DNA of 64,000 bases from Mucilaginibacter psychrotolerans (GCF_004519315.1 NZ_SOZE01000023.1:33940-97939); one strand, 5' to 3'. Counted from the first letter of the stretch, positions 44,586 through 52,578 are shown. The notes: generated from the sequence alone by a model not told the origin. Numbers and translations: made by a program.

Positions 44586-44710
44586 GTATCGAAAATATTG
44601 GTTTATGTGTGCAAGTTAATAAAATGCGCAAAAAGTAGACAGTTTAGGGGAGGAATAGTTTAAAGGTACCGGATGTTTAGGTAAGTTTCGTAACTGAACG
44701 AAAGTCGTTC

Positions 44711-44900
44711 TGCTCATTGCCGCAGGGGCTACTTCTTTTCTCTTGAAAAAAAAGAAGCAAAAGTTCAAGACAGAAAAAAGCTTCCCCCCACAGGGCCTTT
44801 ACCCTTGGCCCGCTTTTCTGTCGTCTCCGCGCTCTTGAGGACTAGCCCACCACGTTCTGCGCCCTTTCGCCCGAAGCTTGGCTGCTGAGTAAGAAAAGGC
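44711..44900 (+). repeat. Dispersed intergenic element A, copy 3 (shorter)
   Basis: Begins TGCTCATTGCCGCAGGGGCT like copy 2 read on the minus strand, has a TTTTCTCTTGAAAAAAAAGA hairpin in place of the ACTTTT one, and ends with CCCACCACGTTCTGCGCC, TTTCGCCCGAAGCTTGGCTG and CTGAGT. The centre lacks about 60 bp compared with copies 1 and 2. Confidence 0.7.
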
Positions 44901-45065
44901 ATCAAGGCTATCCTTCAATCCTACGAATCAAGGTTCAGACAACATCAGCGAAATCTTAAAATCATTGAAATCAGCGGTTCAGACAACCCCAACAAAAAAA
45001 GGCCCCATATGGAGCCTTTAATTATTCTGTGAATTCTATAATTCTGAAAATTCTGATTCAGACAG
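44900..45065 (+). repeat. GATT/TCTGAAC-type intergenic repeats
   Basis: Two or three blocks in tandem: AATCAAGGTTCAGACAACAT, AAATCAGCGGTTCAGACAAC and AATTCTGATTCAGACAGCTG, separated by A/T-rich periodic sequence. They abut the pseudouridine synthase stop codon. Confidence 0.6.
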
Positions 45066-45068
45066 CTG

Positions 45069-46544
45069 TTATATCAAATGCTTCAGCTGTATTACTTCCT
45101 TTTCGTCGAGGTATCTCCAGCGGCCACGGGGAAGGTCTTTTTTGGTGAGGTTGGCATACACCGAACGATCGAGCTTTACTACTTCGTAGCCCAGGCTTTC
45201 GAATATACGGCGTACGATGCGGTTTTTGCCGCTGTGTATTTGGATGCCTATTTCTTTTTTAGTACCGCCTGTTACATACGATATGCTATCGGGCTTGATG
45301 AAGCCGTCTTCCAGCTCCAGGCCAAAGCCAATCTTGTTCAGGTCGCCCTGGGTGAGGGCCTTGCTTAGCTCTACGTTGTACAGCTTGGTGATGCTGTTGC
45401 GCGGGTGGCTCAGCTTATCGGCCAGGTCGCCGTCGTTGGTCATTAGTATCAGGCCCGTAGTGTTACGGTCCAGGCGGCCAACGGGGTAAATACGCTCTTT
45501 GCTGGCTTTCTCTACCAGGTGCATCACGGTGCGGCGCTCCTGCGGGTCGTCGGTAGTGGTGATGTAGTCTTTGGGTTTGTTCAGCAGTACGTACACCATG
45601 CGCTCGCGTTTAAGCGCTTCGCCGTTGTAGCGTACAACATCTTTCACCGGATCTACCTTGTGGCCAAGCTCGCTGATTACTTCGCCATTTACCGATACCA
45701 CGCCGGCCATGATCAGCTCATCGGCCTTGCGGCGGCTGCAGATACCTGCATTGGCTATGTAACGGTTAAGGCGTATCAGGCCATCATCTTTTGCACGTGG
45801 AGCAGGCGCGTTTTTGCGGCTGCGCATAGTGCGGTTTGGGCCATCCGCTGCGGGGCGATCTCCCTCGAATTTTTTGTAGCCGGATGTGGTGCCCGCGAAA
45901 TCTTTTTTACCGGTACCATTACCTGCACCGGTTTTTGGTGCGCGGTTGTAGGGCTTCCGCTCGCCGCTGGTATCGCCAAAGGCACGCTTTGGTTTATCGC
46001 CATCGGCACCGAAGCTGCGTTTAGGGCGGTCGCTATCCGCACCGGTTGGGCGGTTGCCAAAGGGTTTATCTTTAGATGTAGTTTTTTTGAACGATGCTGC
46101 GCCCAGGCCACGTGGCATGCGCGGGGCATCGCTTTCGCCGGTTGGGCGGCCGCTGTAAGGGCGGTCTTTAGGGGTAAAGCTTTTACGGTCATCGCCGCCG
46201 AAGCTGCGTTTAGGGCCGTCGCTATCGCCGGTTGGGCGGCCGCTGTATGGCCTGCCTTTTGGCGCGAATGCTTTTTTATCGCCACCGCTGAATGATGAGC
46301 CCGACGATGTGCCGCGTTTTGGCCTGTCGTTATCTCCTTCGGGGCGGTCGTTGTTGGGTTTTGCGTAAGTTGAAGACCGTTTATCGGTACTGTAGTGGTT
46401 CTTGCTTTCGGCATCACGGCTACCATATGGCTTGCCCGCAGATGCAGATGAGGTGCGTTTTGATGCGCCCCCGCCACTTCTTGGGCGGGCTGAATTGTTG
46501 TTGGCCTTGTCGTCGCGACTGCCCGTTGGTTTCTTAAATACCAT
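45069..46544 (-). CDS. rRNA pseudouridine synthase (RluB/RsuA type) with long disordered N-terminus
   Basis: A 491-residue protein. The C-terminal about 250 residues are a normal RsuA/RluB-type enzyme: S4 RNA-binding domain (IRLNRYIANAGICSRRKADE), then the catalytic GRLDRNTTGLILMTNDGDL with the nucleophile Asp. It isomerises a uridine in rRNA. The first about 240 residues are low complexity, rich in Gly, Ser, Arg, Lys, Asp and Pro, with direct repeats such as KDRPYSGRPTGESDAP and GRPYSGRPTGDSDGP. Such extensions are usual in Sphingobacteriaceae and may bind RNA non-specifically. TACTTTTG on the minus strand near 46582-46589 fits a -7 box. Confidence 0.92.
   Translation of the reverse strand: MVFKKPTGSRDDKANNNSARPRSGGGASKRTSSASAGKPYGSRDAESKNHYSTDKRSSTYAKPNNDRPEGDNDRPKRGTSSGSSFSGGDKKAFAPKGRPYSGRPTGDSDGPKRSFGGDDRKSFTPKDRPYSGRPTGESDAPRMPRGLGAASFKKTTSKDKPFGNRPTGADSDRPKRSFGADGDKPKRAFGDTSGERKPYNRAPKTGAGNGTGKKDFAGTTSGYKKFEGDRPAADGPNRTMRSRKNAPAPRAKDDGLIRLNRYIANAGICSRRKADELIMAGVVSVNGEVISELGHKVDPVKDVVRYNGEALKRERMVYVLLNKPKDYITTTDDPQERRTVMHLVEKASKERIYPVGRLDRNTTGLILMTNDGDLADKLSHPRNSITKLYNVELSKALTQGDLNKIGFGLELEDGFIKPDSISYVTGGTKKEIGIQIHSGKNRIVRRIFESLGYEVVKLDRSVYANLTKKDLPRGRWRYLDEKEVIQLKHLI
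46137..46265 (-). repeat. In-gene tandem repeat in the pseudouridine synthase N-terminus
   Basis: DNA encoding RPYSGRPTGxSDxP followed by PKRSFGG occurs twice, with weaker copies further out (RPTGADSDRPKRSFGAD). The two best copies share the words GTTGGGCGGCCGCTGTA and AAGCTGCGTTTAGGG, so slippage could change repeat number. Confidence 0.7.
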
Positions 46545-46720
46545 ATGTTTTTAGTTTGCGCTTTCGCAGCGTGAGAGGGTCAAAAGTACAACATTTCGGC
46601 CGCATTTTAATAAAAAAATCAAAAAACCTCAGCGGTTCAAAATCGCGGTTTAAAGCACTTTAAAGCGCGATTTTGGACGGTTTTGAAAAGCGGTCAGCAC
46701 ACTATCCCCCTACTAAGTAG

Positions 46721-46752
46721 TTGACAATGTGATTTGTATGACATACCTTTGC
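46721..46752 (+). promoter_or_regulatory. Bacteroidota promoter of the lytic transglycosylase gene
   Basis: TTG (46721-46723), 20 bp spacer, TACCTTTGC (46744-46752): the best full promoter match in the window. The ATG is 27 bp after the -7 box. Confidence 0.75.
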
Positions 46753-46779
46753 CCCACATTATACCAAATGTTAATATAA

Positions 46780-47592
46780 ATGAGTAAAATTGAAATGCGT
46801 AAAAATCACTTAATTACGTGCTCCGTAATGCTGGTGCTGGTTATCATTTCCGCCCTCAACATCTTCGGTACAGAACCTGTACTTACAACAAAAACTACCC
46901 CCAAAATCAAAGTAGCTAATGCCGCAACGGCCCTGGTATTTTACCGGCCCGACGCTGTTGAAAGCATCTTTAGCTTTGCCGATGAAGCCATACCGCTTAA
47001 CGACAAACGGGTAGATCTTAAACTTCAGAAATCCATCACTAAAAACAGGTTCAAGTTTGTTCAATCGAACATGCTACACATGAAAGCAGAAAAGCTTTTC
47101 CCCATCATCGAGCCCATCCTGAAAGCCTACGGTATCCCCGAAGACTTTAAGTTTGTGCCCCTGGTAGAGAGCGGCTTATGCGAAGGCACATCGCCCAAGG
47201 GCGCACGTGGCATCTGGCAGTTTATGCCCGGTACCGCACGCACCTACGGACTGAAAGTGCGCGGCGGAGTAGACGAGCGCCTTAACGTGCGTAAATCAAC
47301 TATCGCGGCTTGCAAGTACATTAAAGAACTGTATGGCGAATTCAACAGCTGGACGCTTGCGGCAGCCGCCTACAACAACGGCAGCATTAAGCTTAACCGC
47401 GCCATTAACAGGCAAAATGAAGACAATTACTTCCGCATGAGCCTTAACCGCGAAACCGGCAGCTACGTGTACAAGCTAATTGCCATGAAAGAGGTGATCA
47501 ATCACCCCCGCAAGTACGGTTACAAAAACTATTACAGCTACCTGCAAAAGCAAGATGCCGTACCCAACTACCTGTTGGCAGCAGCCAACTAA
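46780..47592 (+). CDS. Lytic transglycosylase (SLT/MltD type)
   Basis: A 270-residue protein with an N-terminal anchor or signal (HLITCSVMLVLVIISALNIF). The SLT domain starts around residue 120: VPLVESGLCEGTSPKGARGI contains the catalytic Glu (ESG), then WQFMPGTARTYGLKV, TIAACKYIKELY and TLAAAAYNNGSIKLNRAI. It cleaves murein with 1,6-anhydro product formation. LysM repeats, found in MltD, are absent. The start may be two codons later (MRKNH), which does not change the signal. Confidence 0.9.
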   Translation: MSKIEMRKNHLITCSVMLVLVIISALNIFGTEPVLTTKTTPKIKVANAATALVFYRPDAVESIFSFADEAIPLNDKRVDLKLQKSITKNRFKFVQSNMLHMKAEKLFPIIEPILKAYGIPEDFKFVPLVESGLCEGTSPKGARGIWQFMPGTARTYGLKVRGGVDERLNVRKSTIAACKYIKELYGEFNSWTLAAAAYNNGSIKLNRAINRQNEDNYFRMSLNRETGSYVYKLIAMKEVINHPRKYGYKNYYSYLQKQDAVPNYLLAAAN

Positions 47593-47630
47593 AATTGTAA
47601 TTCATTAAAAAATTACGGAGCACATGACAG

Positions 47631-47662
47631 AGCCGTTCGCAGTACGCGGGCGGCTTTTTTTG
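47631..47662 (+). terminator. Terminator of the transglycosylase gene
   Basis: GCCGTTCGC and GCGGGCGGC arms with a GT mismatch pair, followed by TTTTTTT, 40 bp past the stop codon. Confidence 0.75.
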
Positions 47663-47663
47663 T

Positions 47664-47835
47664 CTGAACCGGGATTAAGCAGATTTGAGGGATTACGGGG
47701 ATTTTTTTTCTTCAATTCCCCTCTCGGGAGGGGCGTGCGTAGGGGTGCGCGCAAAGGCGGGGTGGGTTTCGGCGCGGCTATTGTCTGAACCTTGATTCGT
47801 GGGATTAAAGGATGCACTTGATTTTTCGAAAACCA
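47664..47835 (+). repeat. GATT/TCTGAAC-type repeats before the accessory region
   Basis: TCTGAACCGGGATTAAGCAG and TGTCTGAACCTTGATTCGTG occur about 110 bp apart, each followed by GATTA/GATTT words. They are of the same family as at 7.94, 36.48 and 44.9 kb. Confidence 0.6.
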
Positions 47836-47945
47836 CACCTCACCGCTATAACCCGTTGTCACGAGGGAAGCACAGCAACGAGAACTGACTCTTGAACGAA
47901 GTGAAAAAACCTTGCTAGATATGCAAGGCGGGCATGTAATTTCAG

Positions 47946-48202
47946 CCTGTGGTTGGTGTTATCACCATACCACCTCCGGGATGCTGTTATAGGTGGTTTA
48001 TATTTGCGTTATCATGTCGGTCCGTGTATTTCAAAATGGATACGCTGCCGGTAAATAGTTATATACATCGGGTAACAAGCGTAATATGCAATTAGGGCAA
48101 GTAGCGGTAAAAAACACAATGCCCTGTTGCATTATGCAATATAACAACTCATTGGTTTTGAGAGCATCCGTGAGTGGTATGGTGATAACACCAAACCACA
48201 GG
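47946..48202 (+). mobile_element. Inverted-repeat element B (MITE-like), copy 1
   Basis: A 257-bp non-coding element. The left end CCTGTGGTTGGTGTTATCAC (47946 on) pairs with the right end GGTGATAACACCAAACCACA plus GG (48181-48202; one extra A). The inverted similarity reaches about 45 bp inward (CTCCGGGATGC against GCATCCGTGAG). It has the same orientation and close similarity to copy 2 at 50300. No transposase is encoded, so it is non-autonomous. No clear target-site duplication is visible. Confidence 0.8.
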
Positions 48203-48365
48203 CAAAAAAAGATCCGAAAATTGGATCAAACTGTAACTATTCTAAAAATAATTCTCGGTCAGCCTGATAACACTAACCACTGGCAAAAATAAAATAATTT
48301 TTATATGGACAGACATCAGTGTAAAACCATTATATTTAGCTATCTAAACTTATTACACTTACAAA

Positions 48366-48527
48366 ATGATTAAAGAACCGATAGCGGAATTATCGCAAAA
48401 GCTGTCAAAAAGATTGAAATTGCCACTTTTTTTTCTGCCTCTAAAATTGGCTTTCGCCTGTTGTCATCCCACATCGTTTTCTATTTTAACGCTTGAAATT
48501 ACGGCTACAATGCGCAGCCAGGCGTGA
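48366..48527 (+). CDS. Possible small protein of 53 residues, doubtful
   Basis: An ATG opens a 53-codon frame with a charged N-terminal helix (KEPIAELSQKLSKRLK), a hydrophobic middle (LPLFFLPLKLAFACC) and a Thr/Ser-rich end. A TATATTTAG box lies about 35 bp upstream, but there is no good ribosome-binding site. It resembles a small leader or a gene remnant; I do not recognise it and the call is weak. Confidence 0.25.
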   Translation: MIKEPIAELSQKLSKRLKLPLFFLPLKLAFACCHPTSFSILTLEITATMRSQA

Positions 48528-48571
48528 GAATAAAGTTCAAGCAAACCACTTATCACAATTTATAGACTCCT

Positions 48572-50287
48572 ATGAAAAAAATAATAGTCGTTCTATTCAT
48601 ATTATTCTCTTATCAGTATAGTTCCGCTGGTTCTTCTATTATTTGGTCAGGAAAACCGAAGGATCTGACGATTTTTGCTGAACGCACCCAAACCGAAGAC
48701 CTGGTACTATTAGGCAAGATTTGGGGCTTCTTAAAGTATTACCATCCCGCAATTACGAATGGTAAATTTGATTGGGACGCTGAATTGCTAAAATTCCTTC
48801 CGCAATACACCTCCGGTTTAACTATAGCCGGACGAAACAAATTGCTGTTACAATGGATCAATGATCTCGGTGCGCTGTCTTCCGGTCTCCCAAATGATTC
48901 ACTCATCCCAAACATCAAACTTAAACCCAACTTCAAGTGGATACGCAATAGCAGACTGTCGCCGGCGCTCGTCGCTGTATTGACGAAATTAAGTGAATCA
49001 CCTTCCAATGTTGGAGCGCACTACGTCAAAATCCTCAACGATGATGGCGTAAGTTATCCGCTTTTTGAACATGAAACGAATTATACGGAAAGCAGCAATA
49101 TCTCACAGGAGTTAAAGATGCTGGCTGTATATAAATTCTGGAATGTTATAGAATATTGGTATCCATATAAATACCTTATTTCGCCCAAATGGGAATCATT
49201 GCTAAGCAAATTTATCACAGATGTAAGCAGCAGTAAATCTGATACCGACTATACTATTGCTATACAGCGTATGATTGCCTCCGTAGAAGATTCCCATTCG
49301 ACGGTTATTGGCAGCCAGATTGACGAGAAAAATGGTAAGTGGGAATTGCCCATCCGTGTAAAGATAATCGGGGGCCAGGCTGTTATTTATTATCCGGACC
49401 CTAAAGTAACCGACAAAACAATCCAAACCGGAGATTTACTGAAATCGGTAAACGGGGTAGCAGTAGATGAAATTTTGAAAAGCAAAATCCCTTTTATATC
49501 AGCCTCAAATAAGGCTTCGCTCATGAGGGACGCCGCCAAGTTGCTCACCAGAATCAAAGATACAAGTGCGAACATAGCTATTGAGGACAAAAACGGCGTG
49601 ACTAAGGAATTAAGACTTAAAGGGAAGCGGTATAATGCGTTGGCTTCTTATAAAATTTATGACTTCCCGTATCAAAAGGACTCGACCTTTTTTTTACGGG
49701 CGGACAGTATTTTATACATAAATATCGGAACGCTGAAAAGAGCGCAGATACCGGCCTTAAAACCATTTCTAAAATTTGCTAAAGGCATAATCTTCGACAA
49801 TCGTTTGTATCCGAAAGAGCCGGCCGGAGATTTGCTAAGCGAATTCATTTTGCCCCGAAAAACCGCACTAGTGAAGTTTACCAATCCTGTTAAGGGGTAT
49901 CCTGGTTTCTTTAATTTTTCTAAGCCGATGCTAATCGGTAAAGATACCAACGATTATTATAAGGGGCCTATTATTACTTTAGTAAATCAGGAAACACAAA
50001 GTACCGGAGAATTTATTGCCATGTCTTTCCGCCTGGCTCCAAAATCTTTAATTGTTGGTTCCATGACAGCCGGTGCAGACGGAAATGTATCGACGCTGAT
50101 TTCATTGCCTGGTCGTTTTTTTACGCAGATAACTGTTTTGGGTGTTTATTATCCAAACGGCGGCGAAACACAAAGAATAGGCTTAGTACCTGATTATACC
50201 GTTTATCAAACTTTGCAAGGTTTAAGAGATCACAGGGATGAATTGCTTGAAAAGGCTGTGTCGCTCATTAAAGATCAACGGCCCTAA
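48572..50287 (+). CDS. S41 family (C-terminal processing-like) peptidase
   Basis: A 571-residue secreted protein with a signal peptide (KKIIVVLFILFSYQYSSAG). An N-terminal helical region (about 35-230) is followed by an entry segment MIASVEDSHSTVIGSQ, a PDZ-like domain (about 255-350, QTGDLLKSVNGVAVDEI), and the S41 catalytic core with the Ser in VNQETQSTGEFIAMSF and the GSMTAGADGNVS loop. Whether the catalytic Lys/Glu partner is complete cannot be decided by eye. It lies between two direct copies of element B, in AT-rich DNA, which suggests acquisition. Confidence 0.85.
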   Translation: MKKIIVVLFILFSYQYSSAGSSIIWSGKPKDLTIFAERTQTEDLVLLGKIWGFLKYYHPAITNGKFDWDAELLKFLPQYTSGLTIAGRNKLLLQWINDLGALSSGLPNDSLIPNIKLKPNFKWIRNSRLSPALVAVLTKLSESPSNVGAHYVKILNDDGVSYPLFEHETNYTESSNISQELKMLAVYKFWNVIEYWYPYKYLISPKWESLLSKFITDVSSSKSDTDYTIAIQRMIASVEDSHSTVIGSQIDEKNGKWELPIRVKIIGGQAVIYYPDPKVTDKTIQTGDLLKSVNGVAVDEILKSKIPFISASNKASLMRDAAKLLTRIKDTSANIAIEDKNGVTKELRLKGKRYNALASYKIYDFPYQKDSTFFLRADSILYINIGTLKRAQIPALKPFLKFAKGIIFDNRLYPKEPAGDLLSEFILPRKTALVKFTNPVKGYPGFFNFSKPMLIGKDTNDYYKGPIITLVNQETQSTGEFIAMSFRLAPKSLIVGSMTAGADGNVSTLISLPGRFFTQITVLGVYYPNGGETQRIGLVPDYTVYQTLQGLRDHRDELLEKAVSLIKDQRP

Positions 50288-50299
50288 GCGGCTTTTCAA

Positions 50300-50553
50300 C
50301 CTGTGGTTGGTGTTATCACCATAACACCTCCGGGATGCTGTTATTGGTGGTTTATATTTGCGTTATCATGTCGTACGTATATTTCAAAATGGAGCACGCT
50401 GACGGTAAATAGTCATGTCCTTAGGGTAACCAGCGCAATATGCGCATAGTGCAAGTAGCGGTAAAAAATACAACGCTCTGTTGCATTACGCAATATAAAC
50501 TTATTGGTTTTAAGGGCATCCGTGAGTGGTATGGTGATAACACCAACCACAGG
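50300..50553 (+). mobile_element. Inverted-repeat element B (MITE-like), copy 2
   Basis: A 254-bp copy with perfect 21-bp ends: CCTGTGGTTGGTGTTATCAC at 50300 and GGTGATAACACCAACCACAG at 50533 (ending 50553). The inside matches copy 1 almost throughout (TATATTTGCGTTATCATGTC, GCAAGTAGCGGTAAAAAA). It starts 13 bp after the S41 stop codon, so the peptidase is bracketed by direct copies. Confidence 0.85.
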
Positions 50554-50622
50554 CAAAATTTTGTTTCATCCTAGATATTGTGCGTGAATAATATGATCTT
50601 TAATTATTCCATTCAGTAAACT

Positions 50623-51129
50623 ATGAAGACCGTAGACAAACAAGAGTGTATAATTCATTATTCAATTGATCCATACTTTTTTGAAAATCATTCAGAACTG
50701 GAACGCAGCTACACTACCTACTCCAATTGGCGCAGGGGTGAAGGAAATACCTACATTCTAAATCATGGAATATCATTTTCGGTGGTCGATAAAAATACGC
50801 GCGATCAATGTATTCGCTTCGAAAATCGATTGAAACTTCAATGTATCGTTGACGACATCTCAGTTGATAGCTTAGCTATACTTAAAGCGAAAGAGGAGTT
50901 ACACCTTTCAGCAAATGAATTTCTTAAAATGAATAGTTTCTCTTTTTTTGATAGGCTTAAATTTCCCGCCGTAGAATTCGCAGCCGAGCGAGCCTTGAGA
51001 GAAGAAGAAGCATTCATTATTATGACCAAAGATGCTGTAGCTTTAGAAGATAAGTCTGAACATCAATTAAACCTTGAAAAGACAATTGATAGAAATCACC
51101 TTGCAATCAATATTGATAAAAAAGAATAA
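50623..51129 (+). CDS. Hypothetical protein in the accessory region
   Basis: A 168-residue soluble protein, no signal peptide, with an N-terminal block HYSIDPYFFENHSELERSY and a helical, acidic C-terminal half (AAERALREEEAFIIMTKDA). The DNA is AT-rich like its surroundings. It sits between element B copy 2 and the transposase relic. No family recognised; the only clue is the accessory context. Confidence 0.6.
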   Translation: MKTVDKQECIIHYSIDPYFFENHSELERSYTTYSNWRRGEGNTYILNHGISFSVVDKNTRDQCIRFENRLKLQCIVDDISVDSLAILKAKEELHLSANEFLKMNSFSFFDRLKFPAVEFAAERALREEEAFIIMTKDAVALEDKSEHQLNLEKTIDRNHLAINIDKKE

Positions 51130-51171
51130 ATCTTTGAGATATGATCAATTCAAGTAGTGACATTCACGTCA

Positions 51172-51202
51172 CCGCAGGGTCTCCTGATAAGGGACCCTGC
51201 GG
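51172..51202. repeat. REP palindrome, left of the transposase
   Basis: CCGCAGGGTC and GACCCTGCGG form a perfect ten-base stem around TCCTGATAAGG. It is the inverted counterpart of the palindrome at 51854-51884. Confidence 0.85.
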
Positions 51203-51235
51203 CATCGAATTTAGTTAAAAGTCGTACATTCAACC

Positions 51236-51808
51236 ATGGCAATTCGCACAAAACATTCATCTGACGAGAACACTTAGTTCATAACCTTCACCTGCTACAA
51301 TTGGTTGTCGCTGTTCGCAACCACCTAATCTTACGATTTGGTGTACAACTGGCTAAAACTTATTGATGAAAAGTACGAAATAAAAACATTTGCGTTCGTG
51401 ATAATGCCTAATCACGTCCACGCCATATTATACCTACCGGATAATAAAGCCGACTTAAATAAAATCATTGGAAACGGCAAACGGTTTATGGCCTATGCTT
51501 TGGTCGACAGGCTTGAGCAGCGTAAAGAAGAAAAGTTGTTAAATATACTTTCGATGGCTTGTAGCGAACCGGAAAAATCAAAAGGGCAAAAGCACAAGGC
51601 ATTTGAAACATCTTTTGACGCGAAACCAATCTTCACTTTGCCTTTTTTACATCAGAAATTGGATTACATACATCATAACCCGGTTAGTGGGAAGTGGAAT
51701 CTGTGCAAAGAATATACAGATTATCCTCACAGCAGTGCGGCTTTCTACGTGGACGGAATTATTCATGAACATGTTTTGATTACAGATTACCGCGACTATT
51801 GGTTATAG
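51236..51808 (+). pseudogene. REP-associated tyrosine transposase (RAYT/Y1_Tnp), two premature stops
   Basis: From the ATG at 51236 the frame reads MAIRTKHSSDENT, stop TAG (51275-51277), FITFTCYNWLSLFATT, stop TAA (51326-51328), SYDLVYNWLKLIDEKYEIKT, then the HUH motif IMPNHVHAILY and the catalytic Tyr block KLDYIHHNPVSGKW, ending at 51808. The parts join into a normal RAYT of about 190 residues if the two stops are ignored. These enzymes mobilise REP palindromes through a Tyr-DNA intermediate. With two stops it should be inactive, although the C-terminal catalytic part is otherwise intact. Confidence 0.88.
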
Positions 51809-51853
51809 CGGCACTATTCCATGAAAGCATCCGTCATTTAACAACATCCGTTA

Positions 51854-51884
51854 CCGCAGGGTCCCTTGTCAGGAGACCCTGCGG
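51854..51884. repeat. REP palindrome, right of the transposase
   Basis: CCGCAGGGTC and GACCCTGCGG flank CCTTGTCAGGA; relative to the left REP it is inverted with one loop difference. The two palindromes mark the ends of a 713-bp RAYT unit. Confidence 0.85.
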
Positions 51885-51892
51885 TGACTAAA

Positions 51893-51955
51893 ATATAACC
51901 ACTTATTGGTTTTGAAGGTATCCGTGAGTGGTATGGAGATAACACGAAGGACAGG
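51893..51955 (+). mobile_element. Element B, right-end fragment
   Basis: ACTTATTGGTTTTGAAGGTA and TCCGTGAGTGGTATGGAGAT repeat the right end of element B, but the last 20 bases are degenerate (AACACGAAGGACAGG). The left part is missing. It lies 8 bp after the right REP. Confidence 0.65.
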
Positions 51956-52107
51956 CAAAAAACTTGCTCATTGCACGTAATAGGCATTAGTACGCCTTTG
52001 CCCGCCTGGCCCGCGCTGCATACTAGCGCCAGGTTGAGTGGAGGGACAATCTTAATTTATTAAAAATAATTAGTGATATTGTGGGACTAAACAAAAATAA
52101 TGTCACA

Positions 52108-52578
52108 ATGGACGAGCCTAAACACAAAGACAAACATTACTATCGAGGTTTTTTATTAGCACAGTTTGCAGCTTTGGAAACGACCATAGATGTTTATATA
52201 GCCTCGTATTTTATCGATTCCGATAAGAAATACGATTTTATGAATATTATCTTAAATAGGCTCACTTTCGAGGCAAAAAGGACTGCCTTAAAAACAATAT
52301 TGGATCGCAAAACTCCGGATTTTGTTAAAAGCAAAAACAATACATGGCCAAACAGTGCATTCATAGAAGAATTGAGATTGCTTAATAATGAGCGCAATAT
52401 TTTTGCTCATTACGTTGATACAATAAAGCATGATGAATCAGCCATAATTTCTTTGATGGAGTTTCGGGATAAATCGAAAATAGTAGAATATGATTGGCCG
52501 AAATATGAATCGATAGTAAAGAGGATACTATCGGCATTAAAAAAATTACAGGATGACGATTTTGTAAAGTCAAATTAA
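52108..52578 (+). CDS. HEPN-like protein with an RX4H motif
   Basis: I start at the ATG at 52108 (156 residues); a GTG nine codons earlier is possible. The protein is helical and carries LLNNERNIFAHYVD near residue 105: Arg-Asn-Ile-Phe-Ala-His is the RX4-6H catalytic pattern of HEPN RNases. Upstream FAALETTIDVYIAS is a typical first HEPN helix. HEPN proteins cut RNA in toxin-antitoxin, abortive-infection and other defence systems. No nucleotidyltransferase or antitoxin neighbour is present. Also possible is a non-catalytic Cthe_2314-type HEPN protein. Confidence 0.55.
   Translation: MDEPKHKDKHYYRGFLLAQFAALETTIDVYIASYFIDSDKKYDFMNIILNRLTFEAKRTALKTILDRKTPDFVKSKNNTWPNSAFIEELRLLNNERNIFAHYVDTIKHDESAIISLMEFRDKSKIVEYDWPKYESIVKRILSALKKLQDDDFVKSN

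Noticed and set aside
45519..46295. 258-codon plus-strand frame
   Set aside because: It is antisense to the pseudouridine synthase and arises from its repetitive GC-rich codons; the minus-strand product has clear domains.
47946..50553. Composite transposon
   Set aside because: The flanking elements encode no transposase and no target duplication is visible; element-bracketed is all that can be said.
51338..51808. Intact transposase of 156 residues
   Set aside because: The start would be a TTG inside the conserved N-terminal region; upstream in-frame sequence clearly continues the protein through two stops, so it is a pseudogene.
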